Positions 23,704 to 35,579 of a stretch of 62,000 nucleotides of DNA are shown here, one piece after another (positions within the stretch are counted from its first letter, which is position 1; the number at the start of each line of letters is the position of its first letter). The notes under the pieces were generated by a model, which saw nothing but the letters and a program-made list of their open reading frames with translations, was not told the origin of the DNA and made no database searches. The stretch covers positions 173,065 through 235,064 of the forward strand of contig NMRA01000348.1 in the NCBI GenBank assembly GCA_002633005.1, read 5' to 3'. A program made the translations under genes and the position numbers. The stretch comes from Phoronis australis. Lineage: Eukaryota; Phoronida; Phoronidae.

Positions 23704-24715
23704 ATTCTAACTTAACGTTTGTTGCGAAAGCTAAATGCAATTTACAATTGTCGAATTTAATATAAAATTATTAACAATATGTAACTGAATTTACTTTACA
23801 TTGCGCAAACGTGTTTTTAAAAAAAAATTGCATAATGTGGTTGCAAGTTTTTGACATGTCGAATTTTTCGACAAAAAGATTGTTTTTACGGTTCATGTGA
23901 GAAAAAGTGGTCAAAACAAATCATACGCTCGTCTCAGGTTTAAAACCACATGGAATTTCTAAGAGGTTTTGGCCATGTCATAAACCTGAGACAAATGCAG
24001 GATTCTGTATTTATCCTTCAATTATTGTGATTTTAGACATGTGACTATTTAATAACCGTGAAATACTGGTTTGGCGTGAAATTTGAAACTGGGCTTGCAA
24101 CTGATTTGAATTTGGGTCTTAGCATTTGCAAGCGCACACGTATATAAGCCACGGCACGCGCAATACACCAGAGTTGAAAATGTATGTAAACAAGTTGTTC
24201 GCCAGGATCCCCAATGTCTGAGATGTATTACTTGAATCTAATATTACTGGACGTAAAAGAGAACATTCAAACATTTATTTATCGATATACGCGAAACAAT
24301 CAAACTTCAGAAACAGTATGCATTGAAGCTTAATGAATAACAATTCGGATCAATAATAAACCACTGTCTAATGCATAATTATGCGAAAAATACAAGCCAT
24401 TTTGAACTAGCAGACGATAAATATTCCTATATTTTTGTTGTTGTAAGTGTTGACCTGTTGACCTTTGACGTCATCCAAGTAGTTTCAAAAAATCAACATG
24501 AAAGAACTGAAGGTCTCTACCAGACGGAAAATGTTATTTTTATCAGAGAAAACTGAGGAATACATAGTTTATTGACTGCTTGCGGGGTTATTTAACGCCC
24601 TGGATGACTTTTTGTTTTCTAAAAGCCACCTCATATTGCCAGAACCATTACATGTAAATAACCCATGTGTGTGCGGTGAGCCTAAGCCCTTTTGATTACG
24701 AATTCTCTCATTCAG

Positions 24716-25063
24716 ACGGCTGTTCTCGAAAGCACATAACAAAGTGCGACGGGGAAACGATTTTTCTGGATTGCACGCAAGACACGGAGGAGAACAGTAT
24801 ACCGCACCTGCAATACATCTCGGCCGACAATGGCACGTTTTATGGTAGAGGGCAACCGACAACATCCCGCCATGGTACAGTAATTACCTGTAACACTGGT
24901 GACGTCAGAGACACCAATTGCAAATTAGCTTCGGCGTACGACAGCGTTGTGGCTGCGTGTAACGGGAAAAAGCGATGCTTCTTCCAAGTTGGAACCGCAT
25001 TCTTCGGTGCCGATCCATGTCCCGGAATAACAAAATACTTGAAAGTGTATTATTATTGCGCAG
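24716..25063 (+). CDS. Unit B exon: SUEL lectin domain (copy 2)
   Basis: Same length (348 nt), splice sites and phase as 21207-21554. The cysteine framework, FYGR, and the DPCPG-TKYLKVYYYC end are intact. About a dozen residues differ, most between CDGET and the CNTG segment. Either it is a second SUEL module of a SUEL-CCP-SUEL-CCP protein, or it is the other allele of the same exon; the N at 23703 favours the second reading. Confidence 0.85.
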
Positions 25064-26009
25064 GTAAGGAATACTTTAATGCACAACGATACTTTCAGAA
25101 GTCAGATGCACACATCGAATCCCATCCTCAAATAGGAAATATTTTCTGTGTCATTGCGAAAAGTCAATCAGGTAAAATCTAGTCTGCTCATCAGTAAAAT
25201 GTAAACATTCGGGGGAAGTTATTGAAAGTGTTGATTTCGACTTATCAAAAGTAGGTACACAGTCTGTTGGAAGGCAGCTCAAGCTGTCAAGTAATATACT
25301 TAGGGGTCACAGAACGGTTCTCACAGGGACTCGTCACCCTTTCTTCACTCTGTCAAAAACTGCATCCAAAGAACGATAAGTTTTGAGTCATTTCACACCA
25401 CATGCCCTACACATGAGCACAAAACTTTATTCTCTGTTGTAGTTTTGACCTTTTCCCTCCTACTGAAAAGAAAGCCAGACTAACGGAAAAGGGACAAAAA
25501 ACACCCACGCCCAAAAACCACCACTTCCCTGCCAATGCTCGATTAGCCAACAAGATTCTGAAAGCAAATTATCTACCAACTCCAAAAATGTGGAAAGTTA
25601 GACTAACAAAAAAGGGAAAAAACGCCCACGCCCCAAAACAAAAACTTCGTTGCCGATGGTGGACTAAAGCCAATAGTATATTTGGAAAACAAATTTTCTA
25701 TCGATTCCAAAATTGTGGCCCAACAGTACTGTCAACCAAGTATTTTGTGGCAAATCTGGCTTCTTTGAGGGCTACCTGAAATCGCAACCAATTTCTCAGT
25801 CGCCTACCCAGCAATGCACAATTGCAACAAGGGGCCGCCATCTCGAAGAAGAGTGCAACTGCAGCCAAGCAAGTGGTTTTTCTTCATTTTCAACATGTTC
25901 AAACATACACTCGAACCACATTAACCTAGCCTACATGCAATGCCTAACTAAAATGCCCCCAGGCCTACCCCTATATTTTAATATTTTTTATATTTTATTT
26001 TATTGATAT

Positions 26010-26225
26010 ATTTTTGCAATTGATGTTCAAGTGTCCAAGCGTCTTCCACCCATTACATCACTGGACTGTAAACTTGGAAATAACTAATTTTGTCTTCAGA
26101 ATTAAAAAAAAACGCGACTATTTTGCATAAGAAGGGCTTATTTAGTTAAGATTTTATGGTATTCATTTCATTTTAGCTAATTAAAGCCTCAAATTCTTAG
26201 AAAATGCATGGCTGGAACTCTTTTA
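26010..26225 (+). repeat. Dispersed repeat, second copy
   Basis: Counterpart of 22500-22730 inside copy 2 of the block; same orientation. Confidence 0.55.
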
Positions 26226-26770
26226 AGTCAATGCAGAACCTTATCGACTAGTCTATGTATTTAGCCGAATATCTGCAAAACCATAGGTGGTAAATCAAAA
26301 GAAAAAGTACATGTATATATTTTCTGAAGGTAGAATGTCTGTAGTGCTTGACATTTGACTTTTATATCAGTCGAGCATGCATTATTGATAAAACCTAGCA
26401 AAAGAAAGACACATTCATTGCAAAACAACAGTATCAATTATATGACCGAATTTCATTTGATATAAATGTTCATCATGCAATATCAGAAAATGGTGTTGCA
26501 GTTTTCTAAATTTTCGTTTCATGTAACATTTTTTTTCATAAAAATCTTAAAAGCCTTGTTTTTGATAGCACTTCAGGCAAACGTGCAATACTCAAAGAGC
26601 AATTCCTTGTTTTTAGAAAACAGTGCATAAACTGTGGTATCTAAAAGTTTCATACGAATAAGATAAGCCATTTGAGATATGATGTTCTCAAGTTTTCCAA
26701 ACTTGGACATTTTTCTAGTTTCCTTCATAACCTTAACTACGGCTGTATGCTAGCTAATACATGTTTGTAG

Positions 26771-26956
26771 GCACCTGCAAAGATCCTGGTACTCATGAGT
26801 CCACTACACGAACGGGATTGATTGGGCACGGGCAGAGTCTCACCTATAGCTGCAAACCGGGCTATCAAATGAAACGCGGAAACGAGGTTATCAAGTGCAC
26901 GTGCGAAAGAAATACCGACACTTGTAACTGGGACAAAACCAGCCTGGAGTGTGAAG
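26771..26956 (+). CDS. Unit B exon: sushi / CCP domain (copy 2)
   Basis: Identical in sequence, length (186 nt), splice sites and phase to 23260-23445. Complete identity, while the SUEL exon 2 kb upstream differs by about 6 percent, means that recent recombination or a shared contig end has homogenised this part. Its phase-1 donor could join the CCP exon of gene C at 45312. Confidence 0.82.
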
Positions 26957-27213
26957 GTAATGTGTACTTCGTAAGCCAACACTAGCGTGTGATTATCTTA
27001 CCCATATGCGTTCACAGTTATTTCCACATGTAACTGCAGGCTGTACACTTGAAAGGAAATAGTAAGGAATTAACTTTGAGATCTTATGTTCGACCATCCA
27101 AATTAATGTCTAGTGTCCTATTCTACTTTTGATAACCGGCCTTCATTTTTTTTCTGCTTTCTAAAATTCTCTCTTTGCCGAACCGCTTTGAGCGGATTCC
27201 CGAAATGTAGATG

Positions 27214-28610
27214 ATTTCCACGATTTGATATGTAGGGAGTTCTTGGTGAGCAAATACATAGACGAGCCGGTACCGCCAATTGGTGACTGGTGAGTTGGTG
27301 AATGTTATGATTGCGCAATCAACCAGAGAGGAACCGTTGAATGTGTGAAATTTCGACCATTTTCAGATTCCGCCACAATAATGGAAGTGCACTATGCTTC
27401 AAATTTCTAAGGCAGACCTTATCACTTCGTGGTAATAGTAGCCGCGTCTGGCTACAGGGATAAGTTAAAAGCCGTTTGCATAACACACTTTATTATTTAG
27501 TTGCAAGCGATGAAAAGTGTCCGAACAAGCGTTGAAAAGGAGAAACCGAAAAAGGGGTAATCTGTAATGAAGAAAAACACATAGTCTGAATACTCTACAA
27601 GCAAGCGTAATAAACAAGCACTGTATACCGAGAGCGTTAGAAAGACTCGCGACAATGACTCTATGACAGGCAAATACTACATGTACCTCGCTAACAATAC
27701 ACAATTAACTGGAACCCGTACTATCTATTCTACTACTGGAAAATATTACCATACACAAACAACTCCCTAACTGCGACCCGTAAGTATTTATTCTATGAAC
27801 CGGGTACCGCCCAACATCATATGATACATGTACGCCAAACAAGCAGCTGAATGAAACTATACGTTAAACAACAACTACAGTTGTATACACGCTCTGAACT
27901 TCGCCTAGTAGATACACACGGGTAAAACATGCTATGCCATAATACTAAGTACTTACAACAGCTTGGCCAACAGTCTGTGCTTAATATAAAAGTTCTAGCA
28001 TCCGAGGAAAACACATTATTCGCGTTACAGATCTTGTCAACGAATGCCGCTATACACGAGAAACGCTAGTCACCAAAACCCGCGTAACATACCGAGGCTA
28101 CTACGCAATAATAGCCGGCCGGTCAATCTACTATTAGACTATGCAAATGCTATTGTAGCCGCTGGAAAGAACCGGCTTACTAAAAGAAACCGGCAATCAC
28201 AGCGGCGAAAGATGTACTGCTACCTATAAAGAAAATAAACAGCGTGATATGTAAACAAAACACAATAACCAATGACGAAAAATGATGCACGGCATTTACA
28301 CTATGTACTGTTGGGCGTTTGATGTTTCACGGCGCTGAGCTTTTCAGACTTGTTAAAGTTTTAACTTCAGTTTACCCAGTTAAGCTTTCGGGCCACCGTA
28401 AAGGTCCATATTTCTCACATTTCAGAGATTAGTTAAACAGAATTTCCTCTGTGTTCATAATGGATGATTTGGGTATAGATCCTGAAGAACATGTTGGTCA
28501 GTGGTCTCTAGAGGCATTGTAGTATAAGATGATCACTTACTTAGAGACGTGGTGGGTTGTTTGCAGACGTTTCGACCTGGTCCACCAGGTCTTTATGAAT
28601 GAATGAGGGA
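27214..28610. other. Unassigned region
   Basis: No exon recognised. From about 27480 to 28250 the plus strand is conspicuously rich in A and C (many ACTA, CCGG and CAAC tracts), unlike the T-rich surroundings, which hints at a foreign or mobile segment of unknown type. Confidence 0.4.
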
Positions 28611-29103
28611 TTTAAATACCTAGGTCAACATGTCACACAGGATGGCAGAAGTGATGAAATAAAGATACGCATCGCAATGGCAAAATCAAGGTTCATCTCT
28701 TTGGCAGGAGTGCTAACTTAAAAAACAGCTCCCTCACTCTTAGAACAAGACTTGTGAGATGCTACATACATTCTGTACTGCTTTACGGATCTGAGGCATG
28801 GACAATGAATAGAAACATGGAGAAAAGATAGAGGCCTTTGAAATATGGACATTCAGACTGATGGCAAAAATCAGATGGGCAGAAAGAAAGACCAACAAAG
28901 ATGTTTGTAACTTGCTCAAAATTAAACCATCACTCCTAAATACAATCCGAACAAAAAAAAAACTGAAATACTTTGGTCACTGTGAAAGGCATGACACCAT
29001 CAGCAAGAACAAACTGGAAGGGAAAACAGAAGGGGTGAGAGCAAAAGGTAGCCAACGTAGAATCTATCACTGCAAGCGTTTACCAGAAAGGCAAAGAGCA
29101 TAA
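28611..29103 (+). pseudogene. LINE fragment: C-terminal end of a reverse transcriptase protein
   Basis: The frames read FKYLGQHVTQDGRSDEIKIRI, then LRTRLVRCYIHSVLLYGSEAW, then FRLMAKIRWAERKTNKDV and LKYFGHCERHD. This order (YLG ... DG ... EI-RI ... LYGSE-W ... W-TN-V ... L-YFGH) is typical of the region after the RT fingers in many non-LTR retrotransposons. Stops and two frameshifts (near 28737 and 28829) break it into three pieces. It is a 5'-truncated dead copy of a different LINE from the RNase H fragments at 9 and 12.6 kb. Confidence 0.75.
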
Positions 29104-29284
29104 TAGAATGGCGGGTCATTTAAATTCGACCTCTAAGGAGATGACACCACACTTTTACAAACACTTTGAAACCATTGCAAGTAACATTCTTGGTGCATTC
29201 ATCAATAAAAACTATCACTCCTGGAAGCTTAATAATACATGAGGTGAATTATAAATATCCAATTATCTTTAATGTTAATAGTTT

Positions 29285-29440
29285 GGTACAAATGAAGGAG
29301 ACACACGTGTACATGCACTGAAACAATGCTTGTAATGAACAAACAGGGGATACATGTACATGCATATAAACAATGCCTTTAATGTACAAAAAGAGCATTC
29401 ATGTACATGTATAGAAACAATGATTATAATGAACAAAAAA
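29285..29440 (+). repeat. Tandem repeat, about 53 bp, three units
   Basis: Units contain TACATGTACATGCAT followed by AAACAATG and TAATGAACAAA. Three imperfect copies run head to tail. Confidence 0.65.
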
Positions 29441-30310
29441 TCATCCCGTGCGTCACACGGCTCTTAAAAGGTTTGTAGTGATGTACCGAACGCCAATGAG
29501 GCTGTACGTGCACCCCTCATAGCCGTTTTTATTCGGGAAATATCTATGTAACTGGCGAGTGTCAATTCATGTAAGTGTATATTTTATAAATGTAGTCATA
29601 AAGACAAATCTAATCATGCCATTTATATGTACAACACGGTACCATTCTCGCTGTCACGCGAGCATTGCGTTTTTGAAAGGTTCATTGAATGGCGAAGAAG
29701 TCTTTTCACCAGCATTTACCAAATCTCTTATTAAAACAACGATTAAATACTCCTTCAGGGATTTCCATATAGTTAACGCCAATATTTTTTAATGGTATTT
29801 AGGTAAAATAGAGGTACTCATAACCTTAATACAACGTAAGTCACTGCAATTTTAAAATGTGATCATCTTAGCAAAATTGTAATAAAATTAAACCTGTTAG
29901 GTTTACACGTTTGCTTTCTTCATATAAAACGTTCTTTTCTAACATACATGTATCTTGAGGGATTCAGAAATGCTTTTAGGCACAACAAACACGTATTTTT
30001 GGACTGGAATCCGTTAACACCAGGCTAGTGGGGTTGTGCATGAATCGCAACCTTTACCCGGTCGAACTTTCCACACTCGGTGAGCTGTTACATAAACCTT
30101 TACATTATGAGTGTCGCTCGATTTTCGATTGCTGTTCTTAAATATTTCTACAGCAGGATTGAAATTTTCATTTCACTATCGGTCGATAGCTAACCACGCT
30201 AAAATTTTCTGCCGCATTAACTACATAAGTTATACATTAACAATTTACGATTGTGCTATTGTTGTTAAAATTTGGGAAATCTCAAGTCACATGTCGTGCC
30301 ATTAAATAAT
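29441..30310. other. Unassigned region
   Basis: AT-rich; no exon or repeat recognised. Confidence 0.4.
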
Positions 30311-30314
30311 AACG

Positions 30315-30690
30315 GGGCAGGTTATCATATTTGTTCCTATGTTTCTATAGTCATTTAGTTTAATGAAATCAGTTTGTATGTTGTTGCATGATGAATTTGC
30401 ATAATTAATGCAAATTAAGGCCACCATTATTGAAAATTATATTTTGCTTAAAACGCCCATACCAAGCACGTCAGACAGGTTACTTTAATGTTTTCACCTA
30501 TGCTTCCATGGTCAGTGAATTTAATGAACCTCGTTTGCTGGTGGTTACATTGTGAATTTGGATAATATGTAATAATAATAATTAAGGCCGCCATTATTCA
30601 AAATTCTACTTTTGCTTATAGCTAAGTACCAGTCACCCCAAGTAAACTATTTTAACGTCTTTACCCATGTTTCTTTGAAATCATTTTGCA
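30315..30690 (-). repeat. About 165-bp tandem repeat, inverted orientation
   Basis: On the minus strand the units carry AATAATGGTGGCCTTAATT and TGCAAATT, then a CATGCAACAACAT-type and a TAGAAACATAGG-type segment, spaced about 168 bp apart (plus-strand landmarks near 30421 and 30589). The same unit lies in plus orientation at 36565-37105, forming a large inverted pair. Confidence 0.65.
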
Positions 30691-32101
30691 AGTTGTACAG
30701 AGTGGAGTACAGCAACAAATTTAATGATTCTCATAAAGATTTAACAAACTAGAGTTTTATCATTAACAGTGATTAATTGCAGAAAATAAAATGCACTTCC
30801 TAAAATACACTAGTTCCTTAAAATAAGTGAACATTAAGTGAAATATCAAAATCTTAAAAACCAGAAACATTTCAAAAATCAGTTTATCAAGTGTCACGCA
30901 ACAATGCAATGAAAACCAAATGAGGCTAATAATATATTCATATTTGCATCGTTCTCAGTCTATGACAATTATGGGATAACTGAGGGAGCAAAATGGAATG
31001 TACAAACAGAGAAATCACTACCAAATCATGAAACACAACCGAAGAAAATGTGATTACATAGCCAGGAAGGACTAGAACAAAAGTCTACGTTTCAACAGCA
31101 GACTTTTTCAACTAAAATTACAGCAATGACAGCAAGAATAACAAATCACTTAATATGCAAAATCCAAAAATATCCGCAGAGACAAAAGCATAACATAAAA
31201 CGTAACAGGTAACTAAAAGTTTATCGACAATGGCCACAGGTCTGATTTTGGGAAGTGCAATCCTTATGCTAGAAATAGTGACTAGAATCACCTATAATTG
31301 TTTTCAACCTTAAAAATATCAATTTAAAAGTCAAAGTTTCATCTTGTTGACGATCATAATAAAAGTAAATCCAATACACTCCATGGTGTGAACAAGTTTC
31401 ACTAAAAGTAACCCTATGTACAACCTGGTTATACGAGATGGAAATTAGAAAACTTAGACCTTTGACCACAAAAATATTCTTTTTCCTTTACTAACATCGA
31501 TGCGTCAAAGGTTTTGGGAGTTAATGTCAGTATGAACGCTTAAGCTTTGGTCCTGGAAGGAAATTAACAGCGCCAGTTAACTTCGCACTAAACAGGTGGA
31601 TTTAATTGCTTAGCGTCAACGCTGCCACGCAGTATCAACGATCAACTTTGGTCCTATCGAAGTTATTGCCAGGGGCCACTGTTATCATTAACAATTGCAT
31701 AATAATGTGATGGCTAATAGTTGCTTATTCCTTGCTCTAATAATCACCAATCAATTTAAAAATAAGTTTTATGTCAATTAACACATGTAAATGTTCCCAA
31801 GTTGTCACATCTTAGCGTGCAGTGCTACCTTGCGATACCTTCGATCACGACAACGTCACCTACTGTTTACTTCGAAGTTCATCAACTACCGAAGCCAGAA
31901 TGAACGGTCCAGTTAACTTCGCAGTATACGCCGATGCTCCGCTCAGACAAGAGTTAAGTCAATGTGAAAGGGCCCTATGCTAGACCACAAGCCACTTAAT
32001 CTTCTTTAGCTGGATCTGCTCGCTTAGCTTCACAGGCAAATAATCCATGTTTTGTGACTACAAACGCGCGTTTCTGAGCTCAGATAACGGAATTCATAGG
32101 T

Positions 32102-32180
32102 TCACGAGCTGCAGTTCGTAAGTGCGTACGGTGTGTTGTCCGGGTAGCCTTCCTTATCCAACGATTGTTGAAGGCACACT
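32102..32180 (-). CDS. Candidate minus-strand terminal exon (unknown protein)
   Basis: On the minus strand the acceptor GTCTTTATTGCAG is followed by 25 codons starting VCLQQSLDKEGYPDN and ending NCSS with TGA. In the diverged copy near 40230-40310 the acceptor, the frame (VWLEQSLDK ... RNCNS) and the stop are conserved despite many replacements. I do not recognise the protein. The upstream candidate exon 33098-33202 ends in a different phase, so the two cannot be joined directly. It could equally be a chance open frame in a repeat. Confidence 0.25.
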
Positions 32181-33097
32181 CTGCAATAAAGACAACAAAT
32201 TTTAATAGCAGACGGGTAAAAGCTATCAGTATAAGACAACTTAACTTACTGGATATTTATCGTGCTGTTTATACAACACTGATTTGTAAAACTTCCTGGC
32301 TTGATATACAGAGCCTAGAAAATAGTCTTCAAACTCAAAATTTAACCAATCACTCTCCATGATTCAAGTGTAAGACTAGTCTGCAAGTTTACTTCAAGCA
32401 TGCACTGCAGTGGGTCAGTTTTCCACATACTGTTTTGAATGAAGTTTTAATCCTGGATTCGCGACATTCAAAACAATTTTATTCTATACAACTTGAATAC
32501 AAAACATGCACATGGTCACCTATCATGCTATCACAATCGAGAACAAACCGTGCATGTGACAAAACTTAATGTGTTAATAAAAGTTGGACTTCAGGCTAAC
32601 CAGGTATCGCATTCTGTAACTTTTTAGTTCAAGTTCTATGACAAATTAATTAATATTTTTATCAAATGATGAAACTGTTGGCAACTGCAAAAAACTACAA
32701 TTCCCATTATTTTTATGAACTTTTCATTGTTTAATTTGTTAATCTGATAAGAAAATGCACAACTCTACGTAATGAGCAGAGCTAGTTGTATTCTAACTAG
32801 CTGTCTCCAGCCAGCATAGAACTTCTTGCTAATATAGTGGACATTTAGCCAGCACAACCAGGGTTAGAACTCAAAAGTTTAATCTCACATGTATACTTCC
32901 GCGTGTACTTTCTGAAACTTATAGCAAAACCAAGAAGCTTTATATTGACTTGACCAAATGGCTACAAGAATCAGTGAGCTTGTTAAAGATTATAAGCCCA
33001 TTGGCTAAACCAAGGACATATTTCATTAATTGCTTCAAATTCAAACCCTGATAGCCGCACTATTTTTAACTCAACAATGAAACATATGAAGCTCTAC

Positions 33098-33202
33098 CTG
33101 CCATGTGGATGTAAACAGCCCAATGCCATCCCTGGGTGATTGTTTCGATGCAAATGTTTGGATGTCTAGTTCTTCCAAGTACTCCGCCAAGTTAATAGAC
33201 AC
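33098..33202 (-). CDS. Candidate minus-strand internal exon (unknown protein)
   Basis: On the minus strand an acceptor CATTGTTTTCAG and donor CAG|GTAGAG enclose exactly 35 codons, phase 0-0. They read VSINLAEYLEELDIQTFASK, then QSPRDGIGLFTSTWQ, a composition that looks like real protein. The diverged copy at about 41225-41292 has internal deletions, a shifted frame and a lost donor, so only this copy could be coding. I do not recognise the family. Confidence 0.35.
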
Positions 33203-33300
33203 CTGAAAACAATGAGATATTAGCAAACATAACAGTAAAGGATAGCTTCTTAAGAATCCAGACATAACCCATTTACAGGAAATGTTATCCATGTAAAGAT

Positions 33301-33466
33301 CAGGGGCGGTCGGGCGGATCCAGGATTTTCAGTTAGGGTAGTTAGGACAGAGTAGGGTTTTGCCCATCAGACATTCACCCCCTGCCCGCCCAACTGCCAA
33401 TTGATCTTGTAGCTTTTTAGGAGGCCGGGGCCATGGCCCCTTAGCTGTCCTCTGAATCCACCATTG
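33301..33466. mobile_element. MITE, copy 1
   Basis: The ends CAGGGGCGG...GGATCCAGGA and TCCTCTGAATCCACCATTG are imperfect inverted repeats of the common 'CAGTGGCGGATCCAG' type, with the usual GGCC-rich middle. The 5-bp sequence AAGAT directly flanks both ends (33296-33300 and 33467-33471), consistent with a target-site duplication. No coding capacity. Confidence 0.65.
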
Positions 33467-33730
33467 AAGATACCGTCATGGTTTTCACTAGAGGTCTTAC
33501 GTAACCATAATAGTTTACAGTAAAAATAAAATTATTATCTCATGTACTACAGTAAACATAAAAATACTATATCCTGTACTCCTACCAATCACTTTACTGG
33601 CTGACATTTGCAAAGATATTAAATTGAGGTTCCAAGCAAATCTCTAGAGGGAAAGAATATGCCCTACAGACATGGGTAGATAATTCTAGTCAGTCCATAT
33701 TCAACTCAACCCAACTCCTAGGTAAAGTTG

Positions 33731-33977
33731 TACCCAGATTAACTATCACTTTCACCATGACACTGAAATATTTGATATCAATAAAACCAGTTAAACTCGC
33801 ATTGAATGTGAAAATTTTAAGGCTGAATATGCAAACTTTTGCGACATTCTAGTATTCCACAACCCGCTAAAAATTTGAAAGCACATACTCAATCCCAAAG
33901 TCAAATCACACAGATTTTCCTTATTTGCATTGAATTATTTGGTGCAATTAGATAGGAATTATGCAAGTTTCACTGTG
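33731..33977 (+). repeat. Dispersed repeat unit, cut by a contig end
   Basis: Matches 15655-15890 and stops at the N at 33978. Confidence 0.55.
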
Positions 33978-33978
33978 N
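33978..33978. other. Single N: contig join
   Basis: The left contig ends inside a dispersed repeat; no overlap between the two sides is visible, so the true distance and even the order here are uncertain. Confidence 0.7.
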
Positions 33979-35086
33979 ATGCCCAAAAATTTGAGCACCA
34001 CCCATATTTTAGGATGGGTGCGTGGATGAGGCAAGTGAACCTTGCAAATTATTGACCTGTAGTGATATGAGATTTCAAAATCAGGAGCTTCCAAGAATTA
34101 CTACAAACATAGACATAAGCACACACAACCAACGCCAATATACCCAACTTGGGAAATGATTACACTATGCCTTGGTAGTCCCCCCTTGCATTGATCACAC
34201 TGACACAACCTCAGAAGACAGAAATATAATAAAGTAATAGCCTTATGTGAACGTTATGGATTCCTCTGATGGACCACCAGAAGTATATTACGCATTAGAA
34301 GTTTAGATAATTCACACACAGAATGAGTCCATGTCGGTATGTGACAGCGTGACTCGTGAGTGCCTGACAATAACAATTGAACTTAACACGTTCGTTGGAA
34401 ATTACACCACCGATTGTGGCCAATCGATTTTAGAACGCTCTCTGGCACTAACCTGACTTCCAAAACTTCTGAAATTTCTTCTTTCTGGCTCTGCTCGTAG
34501 TTATATAAACTTCATTGTCGCGGGCTAGCCAACACACGACTTTTTCTTCGAAGTTGACTGTCGGTTATAAAATTTAAACTGTTAACTTCCGGTGGAAACT
34601 GCCTTACGAATACAACTCAACACAAAGGAAACTTGCACAATAACTACGTTTTTTTAAGAATTGCATGAGTTCTATTGATTGAATTGTACTGACCAGGTCA
34701 GTGTCTCAGGTGGTTAACATTGGGTGCATTCTTACTGCTGTTGGTCACCGGATTTTCGTCTACATTTAAATTCAAAAAGACGTGTGATAATGATTGCGTA
34801 ATTGCACTAAATCAGTACTTACCAGGTTAAACGTTCGTCGTTTTATGGTTTGTTTCTATATAAATGTTAAGGAAACATTCGGGCAACATTTTTATGAGAT
34901 GATGGGTTTTGCATGAGCAAACAATAATTTTTTGTTGGAAAATAATAGGAAAAATTTCGAACCAAAAATTAAATATCTCAATATATTCAAATTTTAACAA
35001 CTTGAAAACGTAAATTTTCACCACCTAGAAACCTTAGAGTTTTTAGAAAATTCAAGTATTCCACATATGAAAAAATCCAGTTTTCT
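33979..35086. other. Unassigned region with a possible minus-strand 5' exon
   Basis: On the minus strand a TATA-like GTTTATATAACTACG (about 34495-34510) precedes a stretch ending in GGAAGTCAG|GTTAGTG, which would suit a short untranslated first exon feeding the candidate exon at 33098-33202. No start codon is seen in it. Otherwise nothing is recognised. Confidence 0.25.
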
Positions 35087-35471
35087 GAAAAACTTAAGAA
35101 GTCAGGAAAACTTAAGTTTTTAAAATTACAAAAACTTAAGTTTTGTGATAAACTTAAGTTATCAGAAAAACTAAAGTTTTGTTAGTACAAAAAACTTAAG
35201 TTTTCATGAAAACTTAAGTTATTACTTGAAACTTAAGTTTATTTTTGAAAACTTAAGTTTTACACCTGAAAAAACTTAAGTTTTCTGAAAAACTTAAGTT
35301 TTCTGAAAAACTTAACTTTGTGCTGAAAAACTTAAGTTTTTTCCGAAAAACTTAAGTTTTAAAAACTTAAGTTTCTTTTAAAAACTTAAGTTTTTCGGAA
35401 GAACTTAAGTTTTCCTCTAAAACTTAAGTTTTTTCGCCAAAAACTTAAGTTTTCAGCGAAAAACTTAAGTT
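35087..35471. repeat. Array of about 20 AACTTAAGTT palindromes
   Basis: Eighteen exact CTTAAG cores and two one-base variants (near 35171 and 35311) lie in 380 bp at intervals of 15-24 bp, mean about 19.5 bp. Most sit in an AAAACTTAAGTTTT context, a 14-bp perfect palindrome. The sequences between cores are not conserved apart from an A-rich GAAA tendency. Degenerate forms occur at 15340-15640 and 39125-39260. Confidence 0.85.
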
Positions 35472-35579
35472 CATTTTTGTAAGGGCTCCCTTAACATTGT
35501 ACAAGGATATTGGAGACATCCCACGAAGAAGCTAACCCCATTATTGTGCAACTGGACGTGAAATGTGCATATTATGAAC

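Larger units (their letters stand above)
23704..27213 (+). repeat. 3.5 kb SUEL-CCP block, copy 2
   Basis: See copy 1. Differences include many substitutions in the SUEL exon, small indels in A-runs, and a missing stretch near 25255. Sequence continues beyond 27213 without a counterpart in copy 1, because copy 1 stops at the N. Confidence 0.85.
30700..33505. repeat. 2.8 kb block, copy 1 (copy 2 at 39305-41610)
   Basis: Collinear with 39305-41610 at very roughly 80-85 percent with indels. Copy 1 has an additional stretch at about 31560-31960 bounded by two CCAGTTAACTTCGCA motifs; copy 2 has a CA microsatellite near that place. Both contain the same MITE with the same target duplication, so that insertion is older than the duplication. 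The level of divergence indicates paralogs, not alleles. Confidence 0.7.

Noticed and set aside
35087-35471. CRISPR-like array because of regular palindromic repeats with variable spacers
   Set aside because: Repeats are too short (10-14 bp), spacers about 6-10 bp, and the genome is animal; no cas genes.
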